The notes: generated by a model from the sequence alone, not told the origin. A stretch of 34,747 nucleotides of DNA from an uncultured Cytophagaceae bacterium (GCA_903933935.1 CAIZMB010000023.1:1-34747); one strand, 5' to 3'. Positions 24,410 through 32,962 are shown, counted from the stretch's first letter. Numbers and translations: made by a program.

Positions 24410-25600
24410 ATGTCAGAAAGAATTAAAATCTTTAATGGCCAAATTATTCATCAGAATCGGATGCAATCGGGTGGCTGTCTCTTGGTTGAAAACGGAAAGA
24501 TTATTAATGTTTCTGCTAGTGATGTCGACTTTCCTGATGCTGAATTAATTGACGCTAAAGGAAATTTTATTTCACCTGGATTTATTGATATTCATATTCA
24601 TGGGGGAGGAGGTTCTGATTTTATGGATGGGACTGTGGAAGGTTTTTTACAAATTGCCCAAACACATGCCAAACATGGTACCACCTCCATGCTTCCGACT
24701 ACCTTAACCTGTGAAAAGGAAGACTTAATTCAAACCCTGCAGGCCTATCAAGCCGCATGTTTATCTAATCAATTTGGAGCTGATTTTATAGGAATGCATT
24801 TAGAAGGACCTTATTTTGCGGTAAGCCAACGAGGCGCACAGGACCCGAAATTTATTCGAGATCCTGATCCAGCTGAATACAAAGAGATTCTTTCTTCTTT
24901 TGATTTTATCAAACGTTGGTCTGCGGCTCCCGAGCTAAAAGGTGCGGTGGAATTTGGGAAGTATGTAACCTCAAAAGGAGTTTTAGCCGCTATTGCGCAT
25001 ACAGATGCCATTTATGAGGAAGTTTTAGAGGCCTATCATCATGGGGGATTTACCTTAGCTACCCATTTTTATTCAGCTATGTCGGGAGTAACGCGTCGTA
25101 ATGCTTTTCGATATGCCGGTGTCATCGAATCAGCCTATTTATTGGATGATATGGATGTGGAAATTATAGCGGATGGCGTTCATTTACCCGCTCCATTGTT
25201 GAAATTAATTTATAAAATTAAAGGTCCGGACCGAATTGCTTTAATTACCGATGCGATGCGTGCTGCGGATATGCCAGAGGGAGAGTCTATTTTAGGTTCG
25301 TTCAAAAATGGCTTAAAGGTTATCGTCGAAGATGGCGTAGCAAAATTACCGGATCGAACTTCCTTTGCAGGAAGTGTGGCCACAGCAGATCGATTGGTTC
25401 GAACTATGTTGAATTTGGCTCAAGTCCCTTTAGTAGAAACAATCCGAATGATTACTGAAACCCCAGCTCGAATCATGGGAGTTTCAGATCGAAAAGGATC
25501 TTTGGCTAAAGGCAAAGATGCGGATGTCGTTATATTTAATGATCAGATCGAAATCCAAAAAACCTTCGTTAAAGGACGTTTAGTCTACCAAAATAACTAA
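24410..25600 (+). CDS. nagA: N-acetylglucosamine-6-phosphate deacetylase
   Basis: This 396-aa amidohydrolase-fold enzyme removes acetate from GlcNAc-6-P to give the NagB substrate. Motifs are HIHGGGG (62-68; H62 and H64), HLEGPYF with metal ligand E132, AHTDA with H197, THFYSAMSG with H219, GVHLP (H258) and the catalytic D281 in LITDAMRA. The usual THLFNAM is THFYSAM here, a modest variation. Length and ends are normal. It is the last gene of the sialidase-Gfo/Idh-NagX-NagB-NagA run. Its TAA overlaps the stop codon of the convergent DUF1080 gene. No GlcNAc kinase or PTS is in the window, so the phosphorylated substrate must come from a gene elsewhere. Confidence 0.95.
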   Translation: MSERIKIFNGQIIHQNRMQSGGCLLVENGKIINVSASDVDFPDAELIDAKGNFISPGFIDIHIHGGGGSDFMDGTVEGFLQIAQTHAKHGTTSMLPTTLTCEKEDLIQTLQAYQAACLSNQFGADFIGMHLEGPYFAVSQRGAQDPKFIRDPDPAEYKEILSSFDFIKRWSAAPELKGAVEFGKYVTSKGVLAAIAHTDAIYEEVLEAYHHGGFTLATHFYSAMSGVTRRNAFRYAGVIESAYLLDDMDVEIIADGVHLPAPLLKLIYKIKGPDRIALITDAMRAADMPEGESILGSFKNGLKVIVEDGVAKLPDRTSFAGSVATADRLVRTMLNLAQVPLVETIRMITETPARIMGVSDRKGSLAKGKDADVVIFNDQIEIQKTFVKGRLVYQNN

Positions 25601-26319
25601 TCCAATTCTTTTATTTTGATGTTTTTGAATGCTACATTGTGGCCGTGATCTTGCAATAAAATATAGCCTTCTTTACGTTTATCGTATCCCGTTATCGATT
25701 TGAATTTACTTTGTAAGAATCCATTTTTGAATTCATTCGAATTCCGATTGACCGATATGATCATTTTGTTGTCCAACCAATGTTCAATTTGCTCACCCTT
25801 CACCACAATGCGGGAGGTATGCCATTGACCAATTTTCACATCCGGTTTATCGGGAGGAACCATGTTGTAAAGAGCCCCCGTTTTATGGTCTTCGGGCAAG
25901 TGCTTGTCGTTATAGATAAAATCGGGATCGTCTATTAATTGATATTCATAACCGATCAATGAGCTTGAATTCGCTGGTTTTTGAGGAAGTTCTTCCACAA
26001 AGTACTTGACCCCTGAATTACCTAATTTCCCCAATTTCCAATCAAAACTAAGATCAAAATTTTTGTATTTTTTTAACGTAATGATATCACCCCCATCGCC
26101 GGATTCTTTTCCGGAAGATAATTGGCCCAATAGCTGTTGGTTTTTAATTACCCATCCATGGGAAGGGAATTGATTTTGGTAGGCACCGCGCCAACCAGTA
26201 TTTGATTTTCCGTCAAAAAGCAAAGTATAGCCGTTGGTTTTTTCGATGCGACTCAATTTATTGTTTTGACATGAGCCAAAAAATAAGCCTATTAATAGAA
26301 CGCTGATTATTTTTTTCAT
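25597..26319 (-). CDS. DUF1080 lipoprotein (3-keto-disaccharide hydrolase domain)
   Basis: This 240-aa protein is a lipoprotein with the lipobox cysteine at C17 (LFFGSC). It is followed by one DUF1080 domain, a concanavalin-like beta-sandwich: YTLLFDGKSNTGWRG, GGDIITLKKYKNFDLSFDWK, GNSGVKYFV, HKTGALYNMVPP and the C-terminal LLQDHGHNVAFKNIKIKEL. Domain databases link this family to 3-keto-glycoside lyase/3-keto-2-hydroxy-glucal hydratase activity. It is probably anchored in the outer or inner membrane facing the periplasm. It is the third gene of the transporter-Gfo/Idh-DUF1080 unit (4-bp gap), a pairing that fits oxidation at C3 of a sugar followed by cleavage. The domain is certain; its action on this organism's glycans is inferred. 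Confidence 0.93.
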   Translation of the reverse strand: MKKIISVLLIGLFFGSCQNNKLSRIEKTNGYTLLFDGKSNTGWRGAYQNQFPSHGWVIKNQQLLGQLSSGKESGDGGDIITLKKYKNFDLSFDWKLGKLGNSGVKYFVEELPQKPANSSSLIGYEYQLIDDPDFIYNDKHLPEDHKTGALYNMVPPDKPDVKIGQWHTSRIVVKGEQIEHWLDNKMIISVNRNSNEFKNGFLQSKFKSITGYDKRKEGYILLQDHGHNVAFKNIKIKELD

Positions 26320-26323
26320 GATA

Positions 26324-27319
26324 TTAAATGATGTTGGCGATTTTTACTCGGCCCCCTTTTTTCTTTTTGCTTTTATCTGCCGCTTCCATAAAGGCAAATA
26401 TTTCTAAGGTTTCTGCTTTATCTACAGGAGGAATACCCGTTTTAAAGAATTCAATAATTTTAACTAAAAGAGGATCATATCCATTGTAAGGCCCTAAATG
26501 CATGATCCCTGTTTTGCCATATGCGGTCCCACCGTAATCTTGTTTACCCGTTTTTATGCCTCTAAATGTGCCGATTCTTCCATCCGCCCAAACGCCTGTA
26601 CAAACCTCTTGGTCTTCTGAAATCGTTCTTTGGACCGAAACACAACCCGTTCCCATGACGGTAAATAGCATTTCAACGCCATGAATTCCGTACCAAAAAA
26701 GATCAGGATGAGTTTTTTCGAATTTCATTGGGCTATAGGTGTCGGCACCCACCACTGGGCCAATTTTACCCTGCCTTATCTCTTGCATCCCCGCGGAAAA
26801 GCGTAAGGATGAAGCAGAGAATATAGGTACTTTGTATTTTGCAGCTTCATTGAAAATTTCTTTCGCATCGGCTAAAGATGCGGCTATCGGCTTGTCGATA
26901 AATGTCGTTTTACCTGCTTTAAATACTTCAATGGCCTGCTCTAAATGCAGTCTTCCATCATTTGTTTCAAGCAAAACAAAATCTACTTTACTTAATAATT
27001 CTTGAATCGATCCCACAATTTCGACGCCTAGTTTCTTGACATCTTCGGTATATCCAGGGATTCGTTCGGTACTGGAAACGATGTCTTTGCTTCCTTGGGG
27101 ATAAGCTGCTACAATTCGAAATCCTTCATAAATGGGATTTTGAATGCTCGCATTTAATGATTTTGTGAAGGCAACACTATGGGAAGTATCGAGTCCAATA
27201 ATCCCAATTCTTTTTCCTTCCGCCGCTCTTGGCATGAATTTAAACTTAGAAAATGGCAGACTTAAACCCGCCAAAGCCATGGGTCCCATAAAATCCCTTC
27301 TTGTCATTTTTCCTTTCAT
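26324..27319 (-). CDS. Tat-type Gfo/Idh/MocA oxidoreductase, divergent short form
   Basis: This 331-aa protein is counted from the ATG at 27319; a TTG six bases upstream is less likely. It has a Tat-like start (MTRRDFMGPMALAGLSLPF, 5-23), then a divergent Rossmann motif GIIGLDTSH (39-47). The family lysine lies in IDKP (141-144), and YGIHGVEMLF supplies the expected His. It is about 120 residues shorter than the other Gfo/Idh proteins of the window and lacks their C-terminal KRxYRxGW ending, so it belongs to another subfamily. The gap from the transporter stop is 9 bp and to DUF1080 is 4 bp. The neighbours suggest it provides the oxidised sugar for the DUF1080 protein, or reduces the 3-keto product. 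Confidence 0.87.
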   Translation of the reverse strand: MKGKMTRRDFMGPMALAGLSLPFSKFKFMPRAAEGKRIGIIGLDTSHSVAFTKSLNASIQNPIYEGFRIVAAYPQGSKDIVSSTERIPGYTEDVKKLGVEIVGSIQELLSKVDFVLLETNDGRLHLEQAIEVFKAGKTTFIDKPIAASLADAKEIFNEAAKYKVPIFSASSLRFSAGMQEIRQGKIGPVVGADTYSPMKFEKTHPDLFWYGIHGVEMLFTVMGTGCVSVQRTISEDQEVCTGVWADGRIGTFRGIKTGKQDYGGTAYGKTGIMHLGPYNGYDPLLVKIIEFFKTGIPPVDKAETLEIFAFMEAADKSKKKKGGRVKIANII

Positions 27320-27328
27320 CTTCAATTA

Positions 27329-28645
27329 TTAATTAAGCGTCCATTGTCTGATTTTATGTCCTTTGATGGCATAAAAAATTAAGTATAAATAGCAGGGAAT
27401 TAAAACGGCATAGGCCAACTTCAAGTCATACAGATCCGCGAAATAGCCATAAAAAAGGGGTAGGATTGCATTTCCACAAAGGCCCATAATTAAAATGGAT
27501 GCACCTATTTTAGTAAATTTTCCTAAGCCGTCTAGGGCTAAGGGCCAGATCCCCGCCCAAATTAGCGAGTTGGCCAAACCTAATAAAACAACGAAACAAA
27601 TACTCACGTCAACCTTTAATCCTGCCAGTTCTACAATTCCAGAGGTCATTAATATTCCAAAGGAAAACAGTAAGCCAAGAATGGTACATGTGCGAAGCGC
27701 ATTTACTTGGCTGATGTATTTTGGGATGCATATGATCCCGATGATATATCCAAAAATAGTAGCAGCGAGCGTAAATGAAGGGAAAATTTTAGCTTCCATG
27801 AGCTGGATATTCATTGACCCCGCGTAGCCAATAACGGTATCGATGGCTATTACTTGGGTGCCAACGTGCAGAAAAATGGCAAAGGCACCTAAAATCAAAT
27901 GGGGAAATTGGAATATGCTCGTTTTCTGTGAATTGACCTGTGTCACTATATCATTTTCTTGATCCGTATCGATCTCAGGTAATGGAGAAAATCGAACCGC
28001 TAAACCTAATAGGAACAATAAAATCCCGACGCAAAAATAAGGAACGATCACTCGTTGGATTAATTCATTTAGCGCCAAATTTCGGTCGGCCCCAGTCATG
28101 TGTTCCAAATTCTTAAACAAGTCACTATCTGTGGCCTTTAGAATCACTGCGGCAAATACCAGCGGGGCCAAAATCCCTGCGCCTTTATTACAGATTCCCA
28201 TGATGCTGATCCTTTGGGCTGCACTTTCTTTTGGCCCTAAAAGAGTGATATATGGATTTGCGGCAGTTTGTAGGATGGCTAATCCGGTACCTAAAGTAAA
28301 AAGTCCTAATAAGAAAATTGGATATGCTCGGTTCATTGCCGCAGGAATAAAGATGAATGCCCCGACCGACATAATCCAAAATCCAAGCATCATACCTTTC
28401 TTAAAACCAATGGATTTTAATACATAGGATGCAGGCACTGACATAATGAAATAGGAAATATAAAATGCAAACGTAACTAAATAGGCTTTGAAGTTGGTAA
28501 GTTCACAGGCGATTTTAAAGTAGGGGATCAAAATAGAATTGGCCCAGGAAACAAAACCGAAAATGAAAAACATCATTCCAATTAACATGATGGAAATTTG
28601 AGTATCTCTTTGGGTTAAAGAGCTTACTGATACTGGATTTTTCAT
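27329..28645 (-). CDS. Sugar MFS transporter, FHS family (FucP/GluP/NagP-like)
   Basis: This 438-aa protein has about twelve membrane helices and the FHS-family opening MFFIFGFVSWANSILIPYFK (25-44). The loop LQTAANPYITLLGP and the conserved AQRISIMGICNKGAG are also typical of fucose:H+ symporter relatives, including Bacteroidota GlcNAc permease NagP. It should bring a monosaccharide, or its 3-keto form, through the inner membrane with protons. As first gene of the unit it precedes the Gfo/Idh and DUF1080 genes. NagP is a reasonable guess because of the nearby NagA and NagB, but fucose, glucose or galactose cannot be excluded. Confidence 0.9.
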   Translation of the reverse strand: MKNPVSVSSLTQRDTQISIMLIGMMFFIFGFVSWANSILIPYFKIACELTNFKAYLVTFAFYISYFIMSVPASYVLKSIGFKKGMMLGFWIMSVGAFIFIPAAMNRAYPIFLLGLFTLGTGLAILQTAANPYITLLGPKESAAQRISIMGICNKGAGILAPLVFAAVILKATDSDLFKNLEHMTGADRNLALNELIQRVIVPYFCVGILLFLLGLAVRFSPLPEIDTDQENDIVTQVNSQKTSIFQFPHLILGAFAIFLHVGTQVIAIDTVIGYAGSMNIQLMEAKIFPSFTLAATIFGYIIGIICIPKYISQVNALRTCTILGLLFSFGILMTSGIVELAGLKVDVSICFVVLLGLANSLIWAGIWPLALDGLGKFTKIGASILIMGLCGNAILPLFYGYFADLYDLKLAYAVLIPCYLYLIFYAIKGHKIRQWTLN

Positions 28646-28787
28646 TATTTTAAATAGGTTTTTTAAAGCAGGTTTAATTTATGTTGATTTTCTTAAAGAA
28701 GCAATTATTTTTAGCCAAGTCGTTTAAAATGATCAGTTTTATGGGCCTCAAAATGTAGTTTTTTAATCTCTTTTCTTATAGCTTTAC

Positions 28788-28795
28788 TAAATTTG
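28788..28795 (+). promoter_or_regulatory. Candidate -7 box (TAAATTTG) for the GT9 gene
   Basis: TAAATTTG matches the Bacteroidota TAnnTTTG consensus exactly. No clear TTG lies at the expected distance upstream. It would start a leader of 60-70 bases before the GT9 gene. The rest of the divergent gap (28646-28862) is AT-rich, with nothing else recognised. Confidence 0.35.
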
Positions 28796-28874
28796 AAAAT
28801 TTAGGAAAGCTTAGAAAAGAACTATTTTTTTTGAAAATTTGTAATTAAAACCTGTTAACTCGTTGAAAAAATTG

Positions 28875-29840
28875 ATGGTCCTATTTTATTGGAGTGAAGT
28901 TTTTTGTTATTACATTAGACTTTGTCTAAAAGTATTCATACTTAGATTTAGGTCACCTGAAAAAGTCTTTTTGTGCATTGCCATGGACGGAGATTTAGGT
29001 GACATGGTTGCCTCAGAGCCTATATTGCCACGATTGAATCAAAAATTTGGGAACACCCACATCACGTGGATTACTAGTAAAAAGCACTTCCCGCTCCTTG
29101 AAAATCATCCACTGGTGAATCTGCTTATTGATCAAAAATTTACCTTGCTCAGTCATTTACTTCAAAAATCGAATCCATTCCATCAATATTATAATTTACA
29201 CTTAAGTGGATTTAGAAAAGATAAAATGACGGGAACTTTGATTGCAAATCCTAAGGCAGATGCATTAGGCATTGATTTGTCGAATTACTACGATCAACAT
29301 AATTTATTGGAAATAGCCTTAAAGCTTTGTGATTTAGCTGTTGAAGATGCACAACCTCATATTTATTTAGATGAAACACCCTATGATGTTCCCTTCGAAA
29401 AACCTTATTGGGTCATTCATGCTAAATCCAACGCAGGATTTCGGGATTGGACGGACGAAAACTGGTGTCATTTATTGACGAAAATAATCGATACTTGGAA
29501 TGTTAACATGATCGAAATTGGGCATGTAAATCCGTTAAATTTCGCTCATAAAAATTTCGTTAGTTTGGTCGGAAAAACGAGCCTTCCTGAGACAATGAAG
29601 ATTATGCAGGGAGCCTCTTTTTTTATCGGATTGGATTCAGGGCCAACTCATATGGCGAATGCATTTATGTTGCCAGGCTTAATTTTAAATGGTGAATTTT
29701 TGAATTTTAAAACTTATATGTCATATTCGGGCATGTACAAAAATAGTCAAAAAGTCAAAGTGCTTTTTAACGAAAGCGGTATGGCTAAGGATTTGGCATT
29801 TGAAACTGTTTGGGGAGAATTAATTAAATTGAACAAATAA
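28875..29840 (+). CDS. Glycosyltransferase family 9 (heptosyltransferase-like)
   Basis: This protein of 321 aa from the ATG (325 if the TTG at 28863 is used, giving MKKLMVLF...) has the GT9 layout. The N-terminal CIAMDGDLGDMVASEPILPRL corresponds to the family's GDxx-PxL opening. The mid-protein VIHAKSNAGFRDWTDENW is the typical acceptor/donor linker, and SLPETMKIMQGASFFIGLDSGPTHMANAF the donor-binding segment. A hydrophobic stretch at the N-terminus (VLFYWSEVFCYYIRLCLKVFIL) may tether it to the inner membrane. It probably adds a sugar to lipopolysaccharide or another surface glycan. Four of six arginines are AGA/AGG and none is CGT, unlike the SusC or Gfo/Idh genes. Its place among catabolic genes is unexplained. 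Confidence 0.85.
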   Translation: MVLFYWSEVFCYYIRLCLKVFILRFRSPEKVFLCIAMDGDLGDMVASEPILPRLNQKFGNTHITWITSKKHFPLLENHPLVNLLIDQKFTLLSHLLQKSNPFHQYYNLHLSGFRKDKMTGTLIANPKADALGIDLSNYYDQHNLLEIALKLCDLAVEDAQPHIYLDETPYDVPFEKPYWVIHAKSNAGFRDWTDENWCHLLTKIIDTWNVNMIEIGHVNPLNFAHKNFVSLVGKTSLPETMKIMQGASFFIGLDSGPTHMANAFMLPGLILNGEFLNFKTYMSYSGMYKNSQKVKVLFNESGMAKDLAFETVWGELIKLNK

Positions 29841-29909
29841 AATATGAATAGCAGGCTAATTTAATTGGCTCAAAATAAACCGTTTTTGAAAACAAATAAA
29901 CCTAAAATT

Positions 29910-31337
29910 ATGGACGTAACTAGACGAAGTTTTTTGGAAAAAAGTGCCCTGGCAGGTAGCTTTTACATTGTTCCTAGGCATGTGTTAGGAAAGGGTTTTC
30001 GCGCTCCTAGTGATCAATTGAATATCGCTGGTGTGGGGATTAATGGAAAAGGGATGTCGGACGTAAATAATGCCTACAACGAGGGTGTTAATAATATTAC
30101 AGCTCTTTGCGATGTGGATTTGACGCGTGCAAAACCGTTGTTTGAGAAGTTTTCTAAGGCGGGTCGCTATCAAGATTGGCGCGTAATGCTTGAAAAAGAA
30201 AAGGGTATTGACGCAGTAACAATTTCCACGCCTGATCATAATCATGCAGCTATTGCCATGGCTGCCATGCAATTAGGAAAACATGTGTATGTTCAAAAGC
30301 CGATGGCGCATAATATTTTCGAGGTTCGCACCATGACTGAAGCGGCTAGAAAATATAAAGTAGTTTCTCAAATGGGAAATCAAGGGGCTTCTAGTCCAGG
30401 GACCCAGCAAGTTGTCAAATGGTTTGAAGAAGGATTGATTGGTAAAGTCCATACCGTCAACATTTGGACCAATCGCCCGATTTGGCCTCAGGGAATTCCT
30501 GTTCCTTCTGGAAAACATGAAAAACCATCGGACATCGACTGGGATGTTTGGTTGGGACCTGCATCTTTGATTGATTATAATCCAGCTTACCATCCATTTA
30601 AGTGGAGAGGTTGGTGGAATTTTGGTACGGGTGCTTTGGGGGATATGGGTTGCCACTTAATTGATGGACCATTTAGAGCGCTTGGGTTAGGTTATCCTAC
30701 GGAAGTTGAAGCGAGTGTAGGCTCCGTTTTTGTTGCAGGAAACCAACCTGAATACATACCAGAAGGATGCCCGCCATCGGCTGCAATCCAATTGAAATTT
30801 CCGGCATCAAAGAAAAATAAATCGGCCGTTACGATGAACTGGACAGATGGTGGTATTCGCGGATTCCACCCTGATTTGATTCCTGCAGATGATTCGATTG
30901 GGACCGCAGATAATAGTAATGGGGTGATCATGATGGGTTCTAAAGGAGTTTTGGTCCATGCAACCTATGGGTTAGAGCCACGTATTTACTTGAATAATGG
31001 GACTAAAATAGAGATGCCAAAGCAAGAGCCAAATAACCTAAAAGAGTATGGCCATCAAGCGATGTGGGCGGAAGCATGCAAAGCAGGATTCAATAGTGCA
31101 GCGCATCAAGGTTTATCTTCGAAATTTGATTTTGCGGGTCCATTATCAGAAACTGTGTTGATGGGAAATTTAGCTATTCGTAGTTTCAACGTGCGCACGC
31201 CGATTCCAAACACAAATAGATTCACGTATCCTGGACGTAAGAAGTTACTTTGGGATGGACAAAATATGAAGATTACTAATTTTGAGGATGCCAATCAATT
31301 TGTTAAGCGTGAATATCGTGCTGGTTGGAAATTATAA
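29910..31337 (+). CDS. Tat-exported Gfo/Idh/MocA family oxidoreductase
   Basis: This 475-aa protein is counted from the ATG at 29910; the frame opens at a TTG at 29865, but only the ATG places the Tat motif (TRRSFLEKSALAGSF, 4-18) at the N-terminus. IVPRHVLGKGFRAPSD follows, a segment shared with the paralogue at 33075-34529. GVGINGKG (41-48), PDHNH and QKP (129-131) mark the cofactor and lysine sites, GDMGCHLIDGPFRALGL carries the second catalytic region, and the end is KREYRAGWKL. It lies 69 bp after GT9 and 5 bp before the secreted unknown protein. Substrate unknown; glycan oxidation in the periplasm is likely. Confidence 0.92.
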   Translation: MDVTRRSFLEKSALAGSFYIVPRHVLGKGFRAPSDQLNIAGVGINGKGMSDVNNAYNEGVNNITALCDVDLTRAKPLFEKFSKAGRYQDWRVMLEKEKGIDAVTISTPDHNHAAIAMAAMQLGKHVYVQKPMAHNIFEVRTMTEAARKYKVVSQMGNQGASSPGTQQVVKWFEEGLIGKVHTVNIWTNRPIWPQGIPVPSGKHEKPSDIDWDVWLGPASLIDYNPAYHPFKWRGWWNFGTGALGDMGCHLIDGPFRALGLGYPTEVEASVGSVFVAGNQPEYIPEGCPPSAAIQLKFPASKKNKSAVTMNWTDGGIRGFHPDLIPADDSIGTADNSNGVIMMGSKGVLVHATYGLEPRIYLNNGTKIEMPKQEPNNLKEYGHQAMWAEACKAGFNSAAHQGLSSKFDFAGPLSETVLMGNLAIRSFNVRTPIPNTNRFTYPGRKKLLWDGQNMKITNFEDANQFVKREYRAGWKL

Positions 31338-31342
31338 TTACA

Positions 31343-32059
31343 ATGAAAAAAATCGTTTTTATTTTATTGATATTGCCTTTGATTTCTTTGGGCCAACAAG
31401 CATCCTTGAAGGGTGCTTGGGGCCTAGAGAACTCATTTGGGCAAACGGTTTTATTGATTACAGACCAAGTATTCAGTTTGACTCAATATAATTTTATGGA
31501 TAAAAAATTCATTTCTAGCGAAGGAGGAACTTGGCGCTCGGATGGAAATAATATCTGGTTGGCCTACGATTGGTCTTCCATGGATACTTCTAAAGTCGGC
31601 AAAGAAATTAAGGTTTCGGTCGATCTTTCCTCAGGCCTATTAAATTTAGGTTTGTTAAATCAACCTTTGAAGAAGCTCGATCAAGGGAACCCTGGAGCTT
31701 TGAAAGGCGAATGGATCATTTCAGGGAATTATTCTAATGACGTTGTTTCAAAACGGCCTAGCCCATTTTTCCCAAGAAGAACCATGAAGATTTTAACGGG
31801 AAATCACTTTCAGTGGATTGCTTTCAATGTAAAAACAAAGGAGTTTTTTGGAACAGGAGGAGGTACTTACACGACTACTCCAGAGGGTAAATATGCTGAG
31901 TCGATTCAATTTTTCACCAAAGCTGTGACCAGTATCGGAAAGCGAGTTGAGTTTACTTATTCTTTTCAAGACGGAGATTGGCGCCATAAAGGGCAAAAAT
32001 CAACTGGTGGACCCATGGATGAATGTTGGACCCCGAGGAAATATTACACTAAAAAATAA
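31343..32059 (+). CDS. Secreted protein of unknown function with two similar halves
   Basis: This 238-aa protein is counted from the ATG at 31343; a TTG at 31325 overlapping the previous gene is less likely. It has a clear signal peptide (IVFILLILPLISLGQ, cleavage near residue 18). I recognise no named family. Two halves look related: LKGAW at 22-26 and LKGEW at 120-124, each followed by an I-T---F strand and then GGTW (61-64) or GGTY (172-175). Such patterns fit lipocalin-like or small beta-barrel domains. It follows the Gfo/Idh gene by 5 bp and is convergent, with no gap, to the fucosyltransferase-like gene. It may bind the glycan or cofactor of its neighbour; this is speculation. Confidence 0.85.
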   Translation: MKKIVFILLILPLISLGQQASLKGAWGLENSFGQTVLLITDQVFSLTQYNFMDKKFISSEGGTWRSDGNNIWLAYDWSSMDTSKVGKEIKVSVDLSSGLLNLGLLNQPLKKLDQGNPGALKGEWIISGNYSNDVVSKRPSPFFPRRTMKILTGNHFQWIAFNVKTKEFFGTGGGTYTTTPEGKYAESIQFFTKAVTSIGKRVEFTYSFQDGDWRHKGQKSTGGPMDECWTPRKYYTKK

Positions 32060-32962
32060 TTAAATTCTCAGCCAGTCACTAGGAATTAAATCCTTGGTTT
32101 GAGCATTCATTTCTTGGTCAATAAACCACATTTTAGGTGCTATAACAATCCTTTCTGGATTCTGATTTAACCAGGCACCCCACCAACTAAACGTACTGTT
32201 TGCAATGATTTGATGTTTGCAGTGACTCATTAAAATCAAATCTAAGTAATTATGAGCATCGTCATTTTGACTCATAAATTCGATCGGAAAATTACTTTTG
32301 AAGTTTTCTTTTGCCCATTCGATGTCATCTGAAAAAACGAATAATTCTAGATTAGGATGCTGAGCTGCGATCATTTCAATCGCTCTTTGATAATAGTTGA
32401 GGTCTAATCCTCCATGTATTTTATGGTGATTTTTTCCAGCCATTTCGATGCCATGCGTTCTTCTGATGTGTAATGAAACAGATGTGACCTCAGACATTTT
32501 TTTTGAAATTACAGCATTTTCATTCTGGAGAGAGGCCTTAAGTTGGATGTCTTGTATAATTTCATCCCTCACATCATTAAAATATTTTTCGCTTTGCCAA
32601 TATCCGTCTAGATAGGTATGCCTTTTTTTTGTTTCAATGGAATCATCAAATTCAAGATTTTTCTCTTTAATTAAATTCCAATTACTCCTTTTTAGACTTA
32701 TTAAATAGTTTTTAATTTTTCCTTGCCAATGTTTTTTATCAATGCTCATATGGTCCAAATCAATTGAAATTGGATCGTTTTTTAAAAGATTTTCTTCAAT
32801 CTTGAACGGAGATAAATTATAACTTCTTCCATAGGGATCATTTTTAAATCCATATTCAGTTTCTAGGTACAATTTCTGATTTGTCTTTAGCGAAATTTTT
32901 TTGCCAAAAGCATATTGGAATAATTGATTTCCTAAGCCGCCAAAAAGTTTAACTACAATCAT
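32060..32962 (-). CDS. GT11 family alpha-1,2-fucosyltransferase-like protein
   Basis: This protein of 300 aa from the ATG at 32962 (304 if the ATG at 32974 is used) fits GT11. GGLGNQLFQYAFGK is at 8-21, HIRR at 165-168 (GDP-fucose binding), FSDD at 210-213 and NSTFSWWGAWL at 255-265. The usual HxRRGDY reads HIRRTHG, so the Gly-Asp after the arginines is lost. The downstream ATG is preferred because family members begin MIVVKLxGGLGNQ and the predicted promoter leaves a better leader. All nine arginines are AGA or AGG, unlike the CGT-rich neighbours, which suggests foreign origin or low expression. It should fucosylate a surface polysaccharide, if active. Confidence 0.88.
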   Translation of the reverse strand: MIVVKLFGGLGNQLFQYAFGKKISLKTNQKLYLETEYGFKNDPYGRSYNLSPFKIEENLLKNDPISIDLDHMSIDKKHWQGKIKNYLISLKRSNWNLIKEKNLEFDDSIETKKRHTYLDGYWQSEKYFNDVRDEIIQDIQLKASLQNENAVISKKMSEVTSVSLHIRRTHGIEMAGKNHHKIHGGLDLNYYQRAIEMIAAQHPNLELFVFSDDIEWAKENFKSNFPIEFMSQNDDAHNYLDLILMSHCKHQIIANSTFSWWGAWLNQNPERIVIAPKMWFIDQEMNAQTKDLIPSDWLRI

